Below, piece by piece: positions 46,131-57,196 of a stretch of DNA of 64,000 nucleotides (positions within the stretch are counted from its first letter, which is position 1; every line of letters begins with the position of its first letter). The notes under the pieces were generated by a model that saw only the letters and a list, made by a program, of their open reading frames with translations, was not told the DNA's origin and did not search any database. The DNA is from Leptospira ellinghausenii (GTDB lineage Bacteria > Spirochaetota > Leptospiria > Leptospirales > Leptospiraceae), in NCBI RefSeq assembly GCF_003114815.1, contig NZ_BFAZ01000009.1:1612001-1676000 (forward strand). Direction: 5' to 3'. Both the position numbers and the translations under genes were made by a program.

Positions 46131-49100
46131 ATGGAAGATTTTGCCCACCTGCATCTGCACACTACCTATTCCATGTTGGATGGTGCCATTCGAATCAGTG
46201 ATTTGATGAAACGAGTGAAAGAACTGGGTATGAGTTCTGTCGCCATCACTGACCACGGCAACATGTATGGTGCCATCGAATTTTACAAAGAGGCAGTTAA
46301 ACACGAAGTCAAACCCATCATCGGATGTGAATTTTATGTGACTCCCTCAAGAAGTGCAGAAACCGAGTTAGATGAAATTGCTGATGGTGGAGCCTATCAC
46401 ATCATCTTATTATGCAAAAATGAAATTGGTTACCATAACATCATCAAACTTGCTAGCCGTTCGTTTACAGAAGGATTTTATCGAAAACCACGCATTGATT
46501 ATGATTTATTAGAACGACATAGTGAAGGACTTGTTTGTTTGACAGCATGCCTTGCTGGAGAAGTGAACCGAAAAATCCTGGAAGGCAAAGAAGACAAAGC
46601 TTATGCGTTAGCTGGTCGATTGCATGAGATCTTTCGTAAAGAAGATTTTTATATGGAAATCCAAGACCACGGAATTCCAGAACAAAAGATTGTGGCTGAA
46701 GCAGTCATTGGTTTTTCCAAACGAACTGGTATCCCACTTGTGCTCACCAATGATTCTCACTTCTTAACCAAAGATGATCGGGAAGCACAAGACATTCTAT
46801 TACGCATTGGTATGCGCAAAAACATCGATGATGAAATGCGCTTTGGGTTTAACGAAAATTTTTATGTAAAATCTCCTGCGGAGATGAAGGCACTTTTTCC
46901 CAATCATTTAGATGCTTACTATAATACACTTGCCATTCGTGATAAATGTTCTTTAAATTTCCAATTTGGAAATCCATTACTCCCTCCTTTCGAAGTACCA
47001 CAAGGGTATGATACAGACAGTTATTTAGAAAAATTGGTTTGGGAAGGGATTCAGGAAAAATACAAAGAAATCACACCCATTGTCAAAGAAAGAACTGAAT
47101 ATGAAATGCAAACCATTCGTAACATGCATTTTGCAGGATACTTTCTCATTGTTCAAGATTATATCAATTTTGCAAGGCGAACAGGAATCCCAGTAGGACC
47201 TGGTCGTGGTTCGGCGGCGGGTTCCATCATTGCTTATGCACTGGGAATCACAAATGTAGATCCAATTCGATACAATTTGTTATTTGAACGATTTTTAAAC
47301 CCAGATCGTAAGGATATGCCAGATATTGATACTGACTTTTGTGTAGAACGTCGCGAAGAAGTGATCAACTACATCAAACATAAGTATGGTGAAAATCGAG
47401 TTGGTCAAATCATAACTTTTGGATCCCTCGCAGCAAAAGCGGCAATTAAAGACGTAGCTCGAGTTTTTAATGTACCTTTTTCAGAAGTGAATGAGATGAG
47501 TAAGTTATTTCCTAAAAAATTAGGAATTACCATTCAGGAAGCAGTTGAAACTTCAAAAGACTTACGTGATGTCGCAGAAAAATCTGATCTAAATAAAAAA
47601 GTATTTTCCATTGCTCAAAAATTAGAAGGTAACTATCGTCAAGTGGGAAGACACGCAGCTGGTGTAGTAATTGCACCAACTGCATTGGAAGAAATTGTAC
47701 CATTATCAACTGTTAGTGAACCTGGACGTGATGGGCGTTCGATTGTCACACAGTACGACAAAAACATGTCGGAACAAGTGGGACTCATCAAAATGGATAT
47801 TTTAGGTTTAAAAAACTTAACTACCATTCATCATGCTACACAATTGATTCAAAAACGGCATGGGATCAAACTTGATTTGGATAACATTCCACTAGATGAC
47901 CCAGCTACTTTTAGTTTATTAAGAAAAGCGAATGTGTTAGGTATTTTCCAGTTGGATTCTTCCTCAGGGATACGTGACCTTTTTGCAAAAGCACAGGTGC
48001 AAAAATTTGAAGAAATTGCCGCCTTGCTTGCGTTATACAGACCTGGTCCGATGGGTTCAGGGATGTTGGATGACTATTTAGATCGTAAAAATGGAAAGAA
48101 AAAAGTAATTTTCCCGCATGAAAGTTTGGCAGAAGTACTCGGCGAAACTTATGGTGTTGTTGTTTACCAAGAACAAGTAATGGGTATCTCAAGGATCATG
48201 GGTGGATTCTCTGTGGGAGACTCGGATGTTCTTCGTAAGGCGATGGCCAAAAAAGATAAATCCAAACTACCTGCCTTAAAGGAAAAATTTGTAAAAGGTG
48301 CAATTGAAAAAAAGATCAATGAAAAATTGGCAACCGAACTATTCGAACAATTAGAAAAATTTGGTGAGTATGGTTTTAACAAATCCCACTCGGTTGCCTA
48401 TGCATTTGTGACTTACCAAACAGCATACCTGAAAGCAAATTATTCCATTGAATACCTCACTGCCTTATTATCGGGAGATCATTCAAAGATCACTGATGTT
48501 GTGAAATACATCAATAATGCAAAAGATATGGGGATCAGAATCCTAGGTCCAGATGTAAGAGAGTCGGGAATTTCATTTGAGATCACAGACGACAAAACAG
48601 TACGATTTGGATTGTCTTCCATCAAAGGGGTGGGAGAACTTGCCGCAGAGAATATCATCAAAAATCGAAATGAACTTGGTGGTTACAAACAACTCAGTGA
48701 TTTTACAAAAAAATTAGATACTCGTCTCGCGAATAAAAAAGTGTTAGAGTCACTCGCACAAGGTGGAGCGTTTGATTCTTTTGGTTATACGAGAAAAACA
48801 ATTTTTGAATCTACAGATATCATTCTAAACTATGCTAACAAAAAACAAGCTGAGGAAAAAGAAGGTCAATTTTCATTGTTTGGTGGAGCGAATGGTGGAA
48901 CGGAAGAAAACTTAAATTTACCAAAAGATGGTATTGAGTGGAATGGAGACGAACTTCTCCGTCGAGAAAAAGAAACAACGGGTTTGTATTTGTCTGGCCA
49001 TCCACTTGACAAATTCACAGAACAACTCAAAAGTCTAAACCCAACTTCCATTGAAAATTTAGAGGAAGTTCGACCTAAATCCAAAGTGGAAATTGCCGGT

Positions 49101-49628
49101 GTATTATCCAAAAAAGTTGTTAAACTCACAAAGAAAAAAGAAGAATTCGTCAACTTTATGTTGGAAGACCAAACCGGTGAAATTGAGTGTGTGGCTTTTC
49201 CAAAAACATATGCTGAATTCAAACATCTTTTCTCTGAAGACAACACAGTATTTATCAAAGGAATATTGGAACGAATTGATGCCGATGAATCAGAGTTAAA
49301 GGGTCAAATCATTGTTAACAAACTTGAAGAGCTAAATTCCGTAACGATTGAGAAAAAAATGGAAAAAACCCTTCATTTAACCATCAATATGAAGGAAGAA
49401 AAAAATCGAGATGTGATTTTAAAACTCCAAGATATCCTTTCTGTTCATAGAGGTGCCTCTTCTGTATTTTTTCATTTGATTGGGAACGGCGATGAAAAAA
49501 AAGTCATTCGTGCTCATGACCATTTTTCCATCGAAATCACAACGGACCTTATGAAGATGTTAACGGATATTTTAGGAAAAGGTGCGGTGCGGTATACCGT
49601 TGGGGAAGAAGTGAGAGTTTACGGGTAA
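46131..49628 (+). CDS. dnaE: DNA polymerase III alpha subunit
   Basis: This replicative polymerase of about 1165 residues starts with a PHP domain ([17 protein letters not shown]). It carries the catalytic aspartates in [18 protein letters not shown] upstream of them, and a C-terminal OB fold ([32 protein letters not shown]). Length fits DnaE1 of the E. coli type. An in-frame upstream ATG at 46044 would add 29 residues absent from the family, so 46131 is preferred although no good ribosome-binding site precedes it. Confidence 0.97.
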   Translation: MEDFAHLHLHTTYSMLDGAIRISDLMKRVKELGMSSVAITDHGNMYGAIEFYKEAVKHEVKPIIGCEFYVTPSRSAETELDEIADGGAYHIILLCKNEIGYHNIIKLASRSFTEGFYRKPRIDYDLLERHSEGLVCLTACLAGEVNRKILEGKEDKAYALAGRLHEIFRKEDFYMEIQDHGIPEQKIVAEAVIGFSKRTGIPLVLTNDSHFLTKDDREAQDILLRIGMRKNIDDEMRFGFNENFYVKSPAEMKALFPNHLDAYYNTLAIRDKCSLNFQFGNPLLPPFEVPQGYDTDSYLEKLVWEGIQEKYKEITPIVKERTEYEMQTIRNMHFAGYFLIVQDYINFARRTGIPVGPGRGSAAGSIIAYALGITNVDPIRYNLLFERFLNPDRKDMPDIDTDFCVERREEVINYIKHKYGENRVGQIITFGSLAAKAAIKDVARVFNVPFSEVNEMSKLFPKKLGITIQEAVETSKDLRDVAEKSDLNKKVFSIAQKLEGNYRQVGRHAAGVVIAPTALEEIVPLSTVSEPGRDGRSIVTQYDKNMSEQVGLIKMDILGLKNLTTIHHATQLIQKRHGIKLDLDNIPLDDPATFSLLRKANVLGIFQLDSSSGIRDLFAKAQVQKFEEIAALLALYRPGPMGSGMLDDYLDRKNGKKKVIFPHESLAEVLGETYGVVVYQEQVMGISRIMGGFSVGDSDVLRKAMAKKDKSKLPALKEKFVKGAIEKKINEKLATELFEQLEKFGEYGFNKSHSVAYAFVTYQTAYLKANYSIEYLTALLSGDHSKITDVVKYINNAKDMGIRILGPDVRESGISFEITDDKTVRFGLSSIKGVGELAAENIIKNRNELGGYKQLSDFTKKLDTRLANKKVLESLAQGGAFDSFGYTRKTIFESTDIILNYANKKQAEEKEGQFSLFGGANGGTEENLNLPKDGIEWNGDELLRREKETTGLYLSGHPLDKFTEQLKSLNPTSIENLEEVRPKSKVEIAGVLSKKVVKLTKKKEEFVNFMLEDQTGEIECVAFPKTYAEFKHLFSEDNTVFIKGILERIDADESELKGQIIVNKLEELNSVTIEKKMEKTLHLTINMKEEKNRDVILKLQDILSVHRGASSVFFHLIGNGDEKKVIRAHDHFSIEITTDLMKMLTDILGKGAVRYTVGEEVRVYG

Positions 49629-49633
49629 ATTCT

Positions 49634-50740
49634 GTGGAAACAGAATCAATTTCCCTCGTTTTATTATTAGAGTTTTTATGGATGGGATCTGGTGCCATCT
49701 TTTGCCTCATTTGGGCATTGTCTAACATAGTCAAAAATCGAAAAAAATCGGATCTGCTTTGGTCCTTTATCTTGTTTTCTACAGGTTTATGGTTGTTAAC
49801 TGGAGCCTTTATGTTTACAGGATTTTATTACCAACTTCCTTCTATAGTGTTTATCCATATTCCATTTGTATTTTTATCTGCTTCGTTTTTGTATCACTAT
49901 TTGGAAAATTTGTTTTTAGAGAAAAAAATCAATCTACATTGGTTTTCTTTTTTTCCTTCCTTGTTTTCTATTATATTCCTCGTTCCATATTACCTAAAAT
50001 CAGATGTAGAAAAAATAAATATCTTAGACACAATTACAAGTACTGAGTATGGAAGTATACTGACAGGCCTTAATTTAGGAATCAAACTCTCCATCTTAAT
50101 TTCTGTTGGAATTTTTTTAATCCGTGAATGGATTCCCAATGTTCGGTTGTCGGTATTTTTTACGAAACGTGCAATTTATTCCTTAGTGTTTATACTTTTG
50201 ATATGGATTGATTTACTTGTAGGAAGTATTGGTTTTAGTTTTCAAATTCCATTTTTTCGGAAATTGAGTGCATACCTATTGCCCATCCTTATGTATTTTT
50301 ATTTTTTCACTCGTGAATTATGGGAACCCTTTGTTTCTGATGTTCGCGATACTATACAAAAAAATAAATATGAGAAATCGAAGTTGGTTTCTGTTCCACT
50401 TGAAGTAATCGATCAAAAACTATTCGAATTGATGTTAGAAAAAGTATTCTGTGATGAGGACTTAAGTTTAGCTAAGTTGGCGGATTTAGTTGGAGTTAAG
50501 TCAGGACAATTGTCTGAATACTTTCACAAACGATATGGATTTGGTTTTTACAATTATATCAATCAATACCGGATTGAAGAAGCAAAACGTTATTTATTGG
50601 AACCAAAAGAACGAACCATTTTGTCCATTGCCGATGCAGTCGGTTTTAATTCCAAATCCACTTTCAATCGTGTTTTCTTAGAAAAAGTGGGAGTCACTCC
50701 AACAGATTTCCGAAAACAATCAAAACTTTCCGAACCATAA
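49634..50740 (+). CDS. Membrane-anchored AraC family regulator
   Basis: The 368-residue protein has an N-terminal half of about seven hydrophobic helices (residues 8-230). A cytoplasmic AraC-type DNA-binding domain at about 265-362 follows: LSLAKLADLVGVKSGQLSEYF as first helix-turn-helix, then RIEEAKRYL and SIADAVGFNSKSTFNRVF. It probably senses a membrane or periplasmic signal. The start is GTG 49634, 5 bases after the dnaE stop, so it may be cotranscribed; an ATG at 49679 is an alternative. The target is unknown. Confidence 0.88.
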   Translation: METESISLVLLLEFLWMGSGAIFCLIWALSNIVKNRKKSDLLWSFILFSTGLWLLTGAFMFTGFYYQLPSIVFIHIPFVFLSASFLYHYLENLFLEKKINLHWFSFFPSLFSIIFLVPYYLKSDVEKINILDTITSTEYGSILTGLNLGIKLSILISVGIFLIREWIPNVRLSVFFTKRAIYSLVFILLIWIDLLVGSIGFSFQIPFFRKLSAYLLPILMYFYFFTRELWEPFVSDVRDTIQKNKYEKSKLVSVPLEVIDQKLFELMLEKVFCDEDLSLAKLADLVGVKSGQLSEYFHKRYGFGFYNYINQYRIEEAKRYLLEPKERTILSIADAVGFNSKSTFNRVFLEKVGVTPTDFRKQSKLSEP

Positions 50741-50811
50741 GTCTCAAAGAATTCTAGAGGACGACGAATCTTTTTCCATCGATTACTCTTGTATCCAAAA
50801 GAGGAATATTG

Positions 50812-52701
50812 ATGCGAACCATGATCGATTTTTATTTAGATCTCCCAAAACGATTTGGGCATAAAAAAGCTTTTGGAACCAGATTGGGGCCAGGTGTTTA
50901 CCAATTCAAAACCTATATGGAATTGTTAAATGAGGCAAAACATTTGGCATTTGGACTGAGTGAAACTTTATCCGAAAGAGACAAAGTCGCTATTTTTGCT
51001 GACAATTCATATGAATGGATCCAAACAAGTATTGCAACAACTCTCCTTGGTGCAATCGACGTACCACGTGCTTCGGATGTTACCGACCAAGATATATTGT
51101 ACATTCTCAATCACTCTGAATCCAAAATACTCTTCGTAGAAAATGAAACAGTTTTTGAGAAAGTGATCAGGTTGGAAAAAGATTTAGAATTTCTAAAAGA
51201 AATCATTTTGTTTTATCCACCAAAACAAAATAAAGAATTCAAATCCAGGAAAATTAAAATCATAACCTTGCAAGAGTTAGTGGAAAAAGGAATTCAAAAA
51301 AGAAAGGAAGACCCTTCTGATCAAATTTTTTTAGAGAATACGATCAAAGAGTCTGATTTGTTTACAATGATTTATACATCAGGAACAACGGGAACTCCAA
51401 AGGGAGTGATGTTAACTCATGGAAATATCTTATTTCAACTTAAGAACTTACCGTTGAGTTTGAAAAAAGGTGATAAAACACTTTCGATATTACCCATTTG
51501 GCATATTTTTGAAAGGATTTTTGAAATCTTTAGTTTATCGTATGGAGCTTGTACTTATTATAGTAGTGTTCGTACGCTCAAAGAAGATTTAAAATTTGTA
51601 AAACCCAACTTTATGGCTTCTGCACCAAGGTTATGGGAAAGCATTTATGGTGGAATCTTAGGTACCTTAAATAAATCTTCATTAGTCAAACAAAAGATGT
51701 TTCAAGTTTCGATGTATTTTGCGAAACGTTTTTTTCATTCAAGACAAGTCATTACAGGGAATGTACTCGATATCCATCCAATGGTGATATGGAAACAAAT
51801 CATACGCTTTGTTTACCATTTGATTCGATTTTTTGTCGTGTGTTTTCCATATTTTATTTTTGACTTTTTAGTTTTATCCAAAATTCGAATCGCAACAGGA
51901 GGTGAACTAAGAGGTTCCGTATCGGGAGGTGGAGCACTACCATTTCATGTAGATGAATTCTTTAATATGATTGGCATTCCTGTTTTGGAAGGTTATGGAA
52001 TGACAGAAACCGCACCAGTCCTTGCCATGCGAACCTTTGAGGAAATCATTCCAGGTTCAGTTGGAAAAATATTTCCCCATACAGACTTACGACTTGTCGA
52101 CTTAAATACGGGTGAAGTTTTCCTAGATACTGAGATTGGAAAATTTGTTTATGGAAGAAAAGGGGAAATTCACGTTAAAGGAAAACAAGTTATGGCAGGT
52201 TACTATAAAAATCCAGAAGCGACAAACAAGGTGCTCGTAGCAGGTTGGTTGAATACTGGTGACTTAGGTATATTTACATCAAACCATAACTTACGCATTG
52301 TAGGTCGTTCCAAAGAAACGATTGTATTACTCGGTGGAGAAAATGTGGAGCCAGTACCCATTGAATCCAAAATTTTAGAGTCTGAATGGATTGACCAATG
52401 TATGGTTGTTGGGCAAGACCAAAAATTTTTGAGTGCACTTGTTTATCCAAATCTAAATCGATTTGAAACAACACCAGGAAAAGAATTTTGGAAAGATAAA
52501 GATGTAATCCAAAAAATGGAATCAGAGATCAAATCAAAGATCAATGTCCAAACTGGATTTAAATCGTTTGAACGAGTGGTTGGTGTGATTGTGATCCCAA
52601 AACCATTTGAAGTAGGTGATGAACTTACTGCGAAGTTATCACTCAAACGCCATGTGATCACAGAAAAATATAAAAACCAAATCCAAGCTCTTTACGAGTG
52701 A
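50812..52701 (+). CDS. Long-chain acyl-CoA synthetase (AMP-binding)
   Basis: The 629-residue adenylate-forming enzyme has the P-loop-like YTSGTTGTPKGVMLTHGN, a GYGMTETAP segment and the hinge LNTGDLGIFT. It activates fatty acids with ATP and CoA. It belongs to the long FadD15-type group, with an inserted hydrophobic stretch at about residues 320-360 (RFVYHLIRFFVVCFPYFIFDFLVL) suggesting membrane attachment. ATG 50812 has GAGGA 6 bases upstream and is preferred over the TTG at 50809. It is convergent with the peptidase gene. Confidence 0.95.
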   Translation: MRTMIDFYLDLPKRFGHKKAFGTRLGPGVYQFKTYMELLNEAKHLAFGLSETLSERDKVAIFADNSYEWIQTSIATTLLGAIDVPRASDVTDQDILYILNHSESKILFVENETVFEKVIRLEKDLEFLKEIILFYPPKQNKEFKSRKIKIITLQELVEKGIQKRKEDPSDQIFLENTIKESDLFTMIYTSGTTGTPKGVMLTHGNILFQLKNLPLSLKKGDKTLSILPIWHIFERIFEIFSLSYGACTYYSSVRTLKEDLKFVKPNFMASAPRLWESIYGGILGTLNKSSLVKQKMFQVSMYFAKRFFHSRQVITGNVLDIHPMVIWKQIIRFVYHLIRFFVVCFPYFIFDFLVLSKIRIATGGELRGSVSGGGALPFHVDEFFNMIGIPVLEGYGMTETAPVLAMRTFEEIIPGSVGKIFPHTDLRLVDLNTGEVFLDTEIGKFVYGRKGEIHVKGKQVMAGYYKNPEATNKVLVAGWLNTGDLGIFTSNHNLRIVGRSKETIVLLGGENVEPVPIESKILESEWIDQCMVVGQDQKFLSALVYPNLNRFETTPGKEFWKDKDVIQKMESEIKSKINVQTGFKSFERVVGVIVIPKPFEVGDELTAKLSLKRHVITEKYKNQIQALYE

Positions 52702-52733
52702 TTGGTTTCCGTGGATGTTTGAATTGGACTTTG

Positions 52734-52755
52734 GTGGAGGGTTAATTCCCTCCAC
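52734..52755. terminator. Hairpin between convergent acyl-CoA synthetase and peptidase genes
   Basis: GTGGAGGG (52734-52741) pairs perfectly with CCCTCCAC (52748-52755) around a six-base loop. It overlaps the last codons of the minus-strand peptidase gene. There is no T run on either strand, so termination efficiency is doubtful. Confidence 0.4.
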
Positions 52756-53656
52756 TGATCCTTGTAATGTTGATACTGAAGTTTCTTTCTCCTTCATGAC
52801 CAGAAAAATCTTTTGTTTGCACTTTGATTGTATTTTCGCCAGCTTTGAGATTCAAAACTCCAACCAAATAACGATCCTTAAAAAATAAATCATCAAAACT
52901 ATGGCCATCTTTTGTTTTCCATTTGGTACCATCAAACTGAAGGGATTCGAAATTTGCCACTTTGTAAGTTTCACCATTGAATAAATATTTCACTTCTTTG
53001 ATTCCTCTCCTTTGGCTATTTTTGATCCCACCATCAATGATACTTACCGTTAGAGGAAAAGCTTTGGAAACATTGATATTGTCTCCATCATTTAGATTGG
53101 TATAATTTTCTCCCACATGGATGAACAAATTGGCGATTTGAGGAGGCATATTGTCTTCGACGGGCGGTAAATAGGAGAGAGGGTCGAGTAAAGTTTTTCC
53201 GTAGTCTTTTCCTAGAACAAAGTGTAAGTGTCCACCAGTTGAGTGACCTGTGTTGCCAGAGATTCCAATTGTATCACCCGCTTTCACTGGTTTGTGATTT
53301 TTGACGAGTTCGTTCCTTGTTCCACCTAAGTGGTAATAACCGCTCACATAACCATTTTTATGTGCAATCCAAACAATATTTCCTGAACCTCTTTCATCCT
53401 CAAAAGGATTATCTTCCGCATAACGAGAGTACAAAATGAATCCGTCTCCCATGGAACGAACTGGTTGTAAGACTGAGGAAATGTCTAAACCATTGTGAAA
53501 GTGGTCTTTTCTCGATTCACCAAACGTACTCGTGATTAGAGAGGAGAGTTCCAATCCTTGGATGGGCCAAACAAAATTAAGTTTCCCTTCGGACTTCTGT
53601 CCCTCAGCGAAAATAAAACTTGCCAGAAGAGTCAAAATCACAACAATACGTTTCAT
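52742..53656 (-). CDS. M23 family (LytM) peptidase
   Basis: The 304-residue protein has a signal peptide (MKRIVVILTLLASFIFA) and a complete M23 zinc site: His and Asp in HFHNGLDI and HxH in GGHLHFVLG. It is probably an active periplasmic peptidoglycan endopeptidase. A C-terminal beta-sandwich of about 120 residues (LFIHVGENYTNLNDG to the end) follows. It is divergent from the sigma factor gene. Confidence 0.93.
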   Translation of the reverse strand: MKRIVVILTLLASFIFAEGQKSEGKLNFVWPIQGLELSSLITSTFGESRKDHFHNGLDISSVLQPVRSMGDGFILYSRYAEDNPFEDERGSGNIVWIAHKNGYVSGYYHLGGTRNELVKNHKPVKAGDTIGISGNTGHSTGGHLHFVLGKDYGKTLLDPLSYLPPVEDNMPPQIANLFIHVGENYTNLNDGDNINVSKAFPLTVSIIDGGIKNSQRRGIKEVKYLFNGETYKVANFESLQFDGTKWKTKDGHSFDDLFFKDRYLVGVLNLKAGENTIKVQTKDFSGHEGERNFSINITRISGGN

Positions 53657-53701
53657 GTTATTAGAAGTCTTGGAGTGGGTTCCTTTTTAGGAAAGTAGTT
53701 T

Positions 53702-54619
53702 ATGGAACAGACTTCTTATTCCACCGAAGAAATTTTGGAACTTGTCAAAGAATGTGGGACTGGCAACGAAAAATCCCTACAAAAGTTTTTTGATCATTAC
53801 TCCCAAGATATCTATAATTTTCCCATTCGAGTTTTCCATCTAACGGAAGATGATGCTTCCGACTATTACATTTACGCTTTTGAGCGACTCAAATCTGGAA
53901 AACGGTTCAAAAGTTTTGTCGGGAAATCGAGTTTTAAGACTTGGTTTTTTTCCGTACTGCGAAACTTGCTCATCGATTGGCAACGCACCAAACGTGAGGT
54001 GAAAACCCAGACAGTTTCTAAGGTCAATAAGGAAGGAAAGGAATACAGCACAATCGAAGACGAACCCGATAAACGTGCAGATGCCCTTGCCCACGCCCTT
54101 GATGTCTCCGACCAATTCCAATCCGTACTTTCCACAATTAAAATGGAAAATCGAATCGTATTCAAATTGTCTTTTGTGTACTACCTTCACCTAGACCCTG
54201 AAGAAATTTTGTACATCGCGGAAAAAACGAACCGACCTGAGGAAGAAATTCGTTCTGAAATATTGTCGCTACGAGAAGAGTTATCCAACCGAGAGGAGGA
54301 AAACCTCAAGATGGAAGACAAAATCACTTCCTTGTATTTGAATATTCTAGATTTAAAAGAGCAGAAAAAACAAAAGGCACAGGGAGATTCGGTTGAAGCA
54401 CAATATTATAAAGAACGATTGGATCATGCCCTTGCGAAGAAGTACGAACAGAGAAAAAAACTAATCGAAAAAAAGCAAAAAGGCCACTTCCTCGTTCGAA
54501 CCCCTTACCGGGAAATTGCCCGAATCTTAGGGATTTCCGAAGGTGGAGTGAGTGTCACCCTGCTCCGTGTACTCGAAAAAATACAAAAAAAAATGCATTC
54601 TGTAGCGGGAGAGTCGTAA
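53702..54619 (+). CDS. ECF-like sigma factor with a coiled-coil insertion
   Basis: The 305-residue protein has a sigma region 2 (LQKFFDHYSQDIYNFPIRVF, KTWFFSVLRNLLIDWQRTKRE) and a C-terminal region 4 helix-turn-helix (TPYREIARILGISEGGVSVTLLRVL). Between them is an unusually long, highly charged helical segment (about residues 175-255, EELSNREEENLKMEDKI...) that separates the two domains. ECF factors are usually 160-200 residues. It is the first gene of a four-gene run with a CHAT protease and is probably controlled by those partners. Confidence 0.88.
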   Translation: MEQTSYSTEEILELVKECGTGNEKSLQKFFDHYSQDIYNFPIRVFHLTEDDASDYYIYAFERLKSGKRFKSFVGKSSFKTWFFSVLRNLLIDWQRTKREVKTQTVSKVNKEGKEYSTIEDEPDKRADALAHALDVSDQFQSVLSTIKMENRIVFKLSFVYYLHLDPEEILYIAEKTNRPEEEIRSEILSLREELSNREEENLKMEDKITSLYLNILDLKEQKKQKAQGDSVEAQYYKERLDHALAKKYEQRKKLIEKKQKGHFLVRTPYREIARILGISEGGVSVTLLRVLEKIQKKMHSVAGES

Positions 54620-54655
54620 TTTCCTTCGTCATACAATATACCGTGGAGGGGCCAC

Positions 54656-55366
54656 ATGGAAAATCAGGACTTTAACGCAGAATCATTGGAAATTGCTAGG
54701 GAATTATTCCTAAAGGGTGCATTTCCTAGTGAGGCTGAGTTGCAAGATCACCCAGACCTTTGGGATGCATACTGGTTTTGTGAGGAATCCTTTTTTGCAG
54801 AATTGAGAAAAGAGGTATGGAAGGAAGATGCGTTTGCTGAGACCTTTCTCCTACATAAAGCTGAAAACACTGTTCACCGTGCGCAACTTCCTTTCCCAGA
54901 ATACTTAAAAGAATACACACGAAAACATTTGTCTAGTCCTGAATCAAAAGACAATTTGCTTGTCCGCCTAACACAATCAGGGATTCGAGTGATCGACAGT
55001 CTCGTTGAGTCGTTCCAAATCCGAGAGTCAATGGAACTGGCACCAATGATGCGTTCAGCATCCGCTGATGTACGTTCAGAAAGTACAAATTCCGTTATAT
55101 TTGAAGAAACCACAAAAGAAAACCAAAAGTTCTATTACCAGATCGTGAAAGAAAATGAGACAGAAGTTTACCTTTCCGTCAAAGCAGAAGGAAGTTCTGG
55201 TTTCCAACAAGTGAACCTTCGCAGGGATGGAAGGTTCATTTTATCCAACAAAATCAATCTGGATGGCAGTGCCAGTTTTTCGGGGTTAACCCCTGGTAGT
55301 TACACCATTGAGTTTGTGGGACCTAATCTTTCAAAATCGTTTGACTTGTCCATTCTCCTTGGATAG
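54656..55366 (+). CDS. Cytosolic linker protein of a sigma/CHAT module, candidate anti-sigma
   Basis: The 236-residue protein has no membrane segment. The first half is helical (SLEIARELFLKGAFPSEAEL, DNLLVRLTQSGIRVIDSLVESFQ). A short variable stretch rich in Ser/Ala/Arg follows (about residues 120-140). The last 90 residues look like a small beta-sandwich of the carboxypeptidase-regulatory type (GRFILSNKINLDGSASFSGLTPGSYTIEF). By its place between a sigma factor and a CHAT protease it may hold the sigma factor inactive and be the protease's substrate; this is inference. GGAGGGG lies 6 bases before the ATG. Confidence 0.75.
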   Translation: MENQDFNAESLEIARELFLKGAFPSEAELQDHPDLWDAYWFCEESFFAELRKEVWKEDAFAETFLLHKAENTVHRAQLPFPEYLKEYTRKHLSSPESKDNLLVRLTQSGIRVIDSLVESFQIRESMELAPMMRSASADVRSESTNSVIFEETTKENQKFYYQIVKENETEVYLSVKAEGSSGFQQVNLRRDGRFILSNKINLDGSASFSGLTPGSYTIEFVGPNLSKSFDLSILLG

Positions 55367-55378
55367 CTTCATGGGAGA

Positions 55379-57196
55379 ATGCTCTCCCTCATCATAGATC
55401 GTGTTGGAAATGTCAATATCTTCAATGTTTTAGAAGATAATCTTCCTGTAGAAGAATCTCACATCCAATCTACGTTAGACGATGATTTGATTTTAGAGTA
55501 TTTGGGTGAAGTGGAACGACTTGTCCATGTTTCCCAATCCGTATTATCCAAACCCAACCAAATTTTAAATGTCGATATTTTACAAGATTTGAAAGTTCTC
55601 GGGGAAACTTTTTTCCAACAGTTTTTCCCAACCTCTATCATCGAAAAACTAAAAAACACAAACAAACAGAGCATCCACTTTAATATCGATCCAACACTTG
55701 CTCTTGTTCCTTGGGAATTATTGCATGATGGAACTAGTTTTCTTTCTGATAAATTTCGAATTGGAAAAACGATTCGGGGTGGCCTACATCGTTCCACACA
55801 TAAAGAAAATCGTAAAATCAAAATGCTCATCATTGCAGATCCAACAGAAGATTTGCCACATGCTCAGAAAGAAGGTGAGGTTTTGTTTTCAGTTCTCAGT
55901 CAAAAAGTACCAAACCATCTACTCGAATTAGAATTCATAGGAGGAAAACAGGTAACCAAACTCAAGTTACTCTCTCTTATCAAAGACAAACACATCATTC
56001 ATTATTCAGGGCACTTACATTTTTCAGATGATTCCCTTGAAAATGGTTGGTTATTGTCGGATGGGAAAGTCCTTAAGGCTCGTGAAATTAAATCAACAGG
56101 TATTGATACGGATTTAGTTTTCTCTAACTCTTGTATGTCGGCAAAATCTGCAGGTAAAAAATTAAATACAAATATTTTAAACCAATATGCAGGTGCATTT
56201 TTAACTGCAGGGATCAAAACTTTTGTAGGAACAAATTGGGAAATTTTAGACAATGAAAGGACAATTGATTTTACTGTAAGATTTTATACATATCTTTTTT
56301 CAGATAAATCTGTTGGAGAGTCCTTATTCTTATCGAAAGAATTTGCAAGACGTAATTACCATGCGAATGATTTAACTTGGGCTAATTATTCCTTATATGG
56401 GAATCCTGATTTTGCAATGTTTGTGAATGAACGAAGGAATTTTCATTCGGCAAAAATTTTAAATCCAACTGCAGTATTAGAGTTTTATCCAACTCCAATT
56501 GCTGCTTCTTATTCCAAGTGTAATCATTTCAATAAAAACAAAACGGTTGATAAAACAAATCTCCTCAATTTGATTCGATTGTTTGAATCGATAAGCCAAG
56601 TGGTAGGGATGATTGTTTTTAGTGATCATGCTTCTCATGCAATGAACAAATCCATCCCAAATAATTTGGATGATGCTGTTACACTTCGTAAATGGTGGGA
56701 ACTTGTTTACAGTTGTGTATGGGATTTTCAAAAATTAAAGATTACGAGTATATTTGATTCTGCTCTTCCCGTTTTACACGAACAAAAGGAAACCATTTTT
56801 AAAATCTTAGGTTGGTTGGAAGTTTGGGAAGAGAGTGATATCAATGCGGAAGAATTGGAATCTTACCAAATCATTCTTCAGTTTTTTTTAGAAAATATGT
56901 TATTGGAATTTGCGGAACTGGAACGAATCAGTATTTTACTGGTTTCGGAGAACAATAACCCACATTTTTATTTTAAAGGGATCAAACCATCCTATTTATA
57001 CCCGACTTCCCACGGGTCACGTGAAAAACTTTTAGAACAATTGTCACACCACAAAGGTAACTTAGTGTTGTTACATGAAGGAAGAAAAATGGTTATCCCA
57101 TTTCAAACTTATTTCAAAGAAAAAAAGGAAACTGGTGAATTGGAACTTGTGTTCAATGGTCTCATTCCATTTGTAATCGGAGCAAAACAGAATTGA
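55379..57196 (+). CDS. CHAT domain protease
   Basis: The 605-residue protein has a caspase-like CHAT domain at about residues 90-345. The expected catalytic dyad is visible as HYSGH (His) and FSNSCMSA (Cys). FLTAGIKTFVGTNW and the C-terminal NYSLYGNPDFAMF complete the fold. The remaining 260 residues have no domain I recognise and contain scattered His and Cys. CHAT proteases cut specific partner proteins on activation. It begins 12 bases after the linker-protein gene and overlaps the next gene by TTGA. The start is weakly supported because the nearest purine-rich site is very close. Confidence 0.87.
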   Translation: MLSLIIDRVGNVNIFNVLEDNLPVEESHIQSTLDDDLILEYLGEVERLVHVSQSVLSKPNQILNVDILQDLKVLGETFFQQFFPTSIIEKLKNTNKQSIHFNIDPTLALVPWELLHDGTSFLSDKFRIGKTIRGGLHRSTHKENRKIKMLIIADPTEDLPHAQKEGEVLFSVLSQKVPNHLLELEFIGGKQVTKLKLLSLIKDKHIIHYSGHLHFSDDSLENGWLLSDGKVLKAREIKSTGIDTDLVFSNSCMSAKSAGKKLNTNILNQYAGAFLTAGIKTFVGTNWEILDNERTIDFTVRFYTYLFSDKSVGESLFLSKEFARRNYHANDLTWANYSLYGNPDFAMFVNERRNFHSAKILNPTAVLEFYPTPIAASYSKCNHFNKNKTVDKTNLLNLIRLFESISQVVGMIVFSDHASHAMNKSIPNNLDDAVTLRKWWELVYSCVWDFQKLKITSIFDSALPVLHEQKETIFKILGWLEVWEESDINAEELESYQIILQFFLENMLLEFAELERISILLVSENNNPHFYFKGIKPSYLYPTSHGSREKLLEQLSHHKGNLVLLHEGRKMVIPFQTYFKEKKETGELELVFNGLIPFVIGAKQN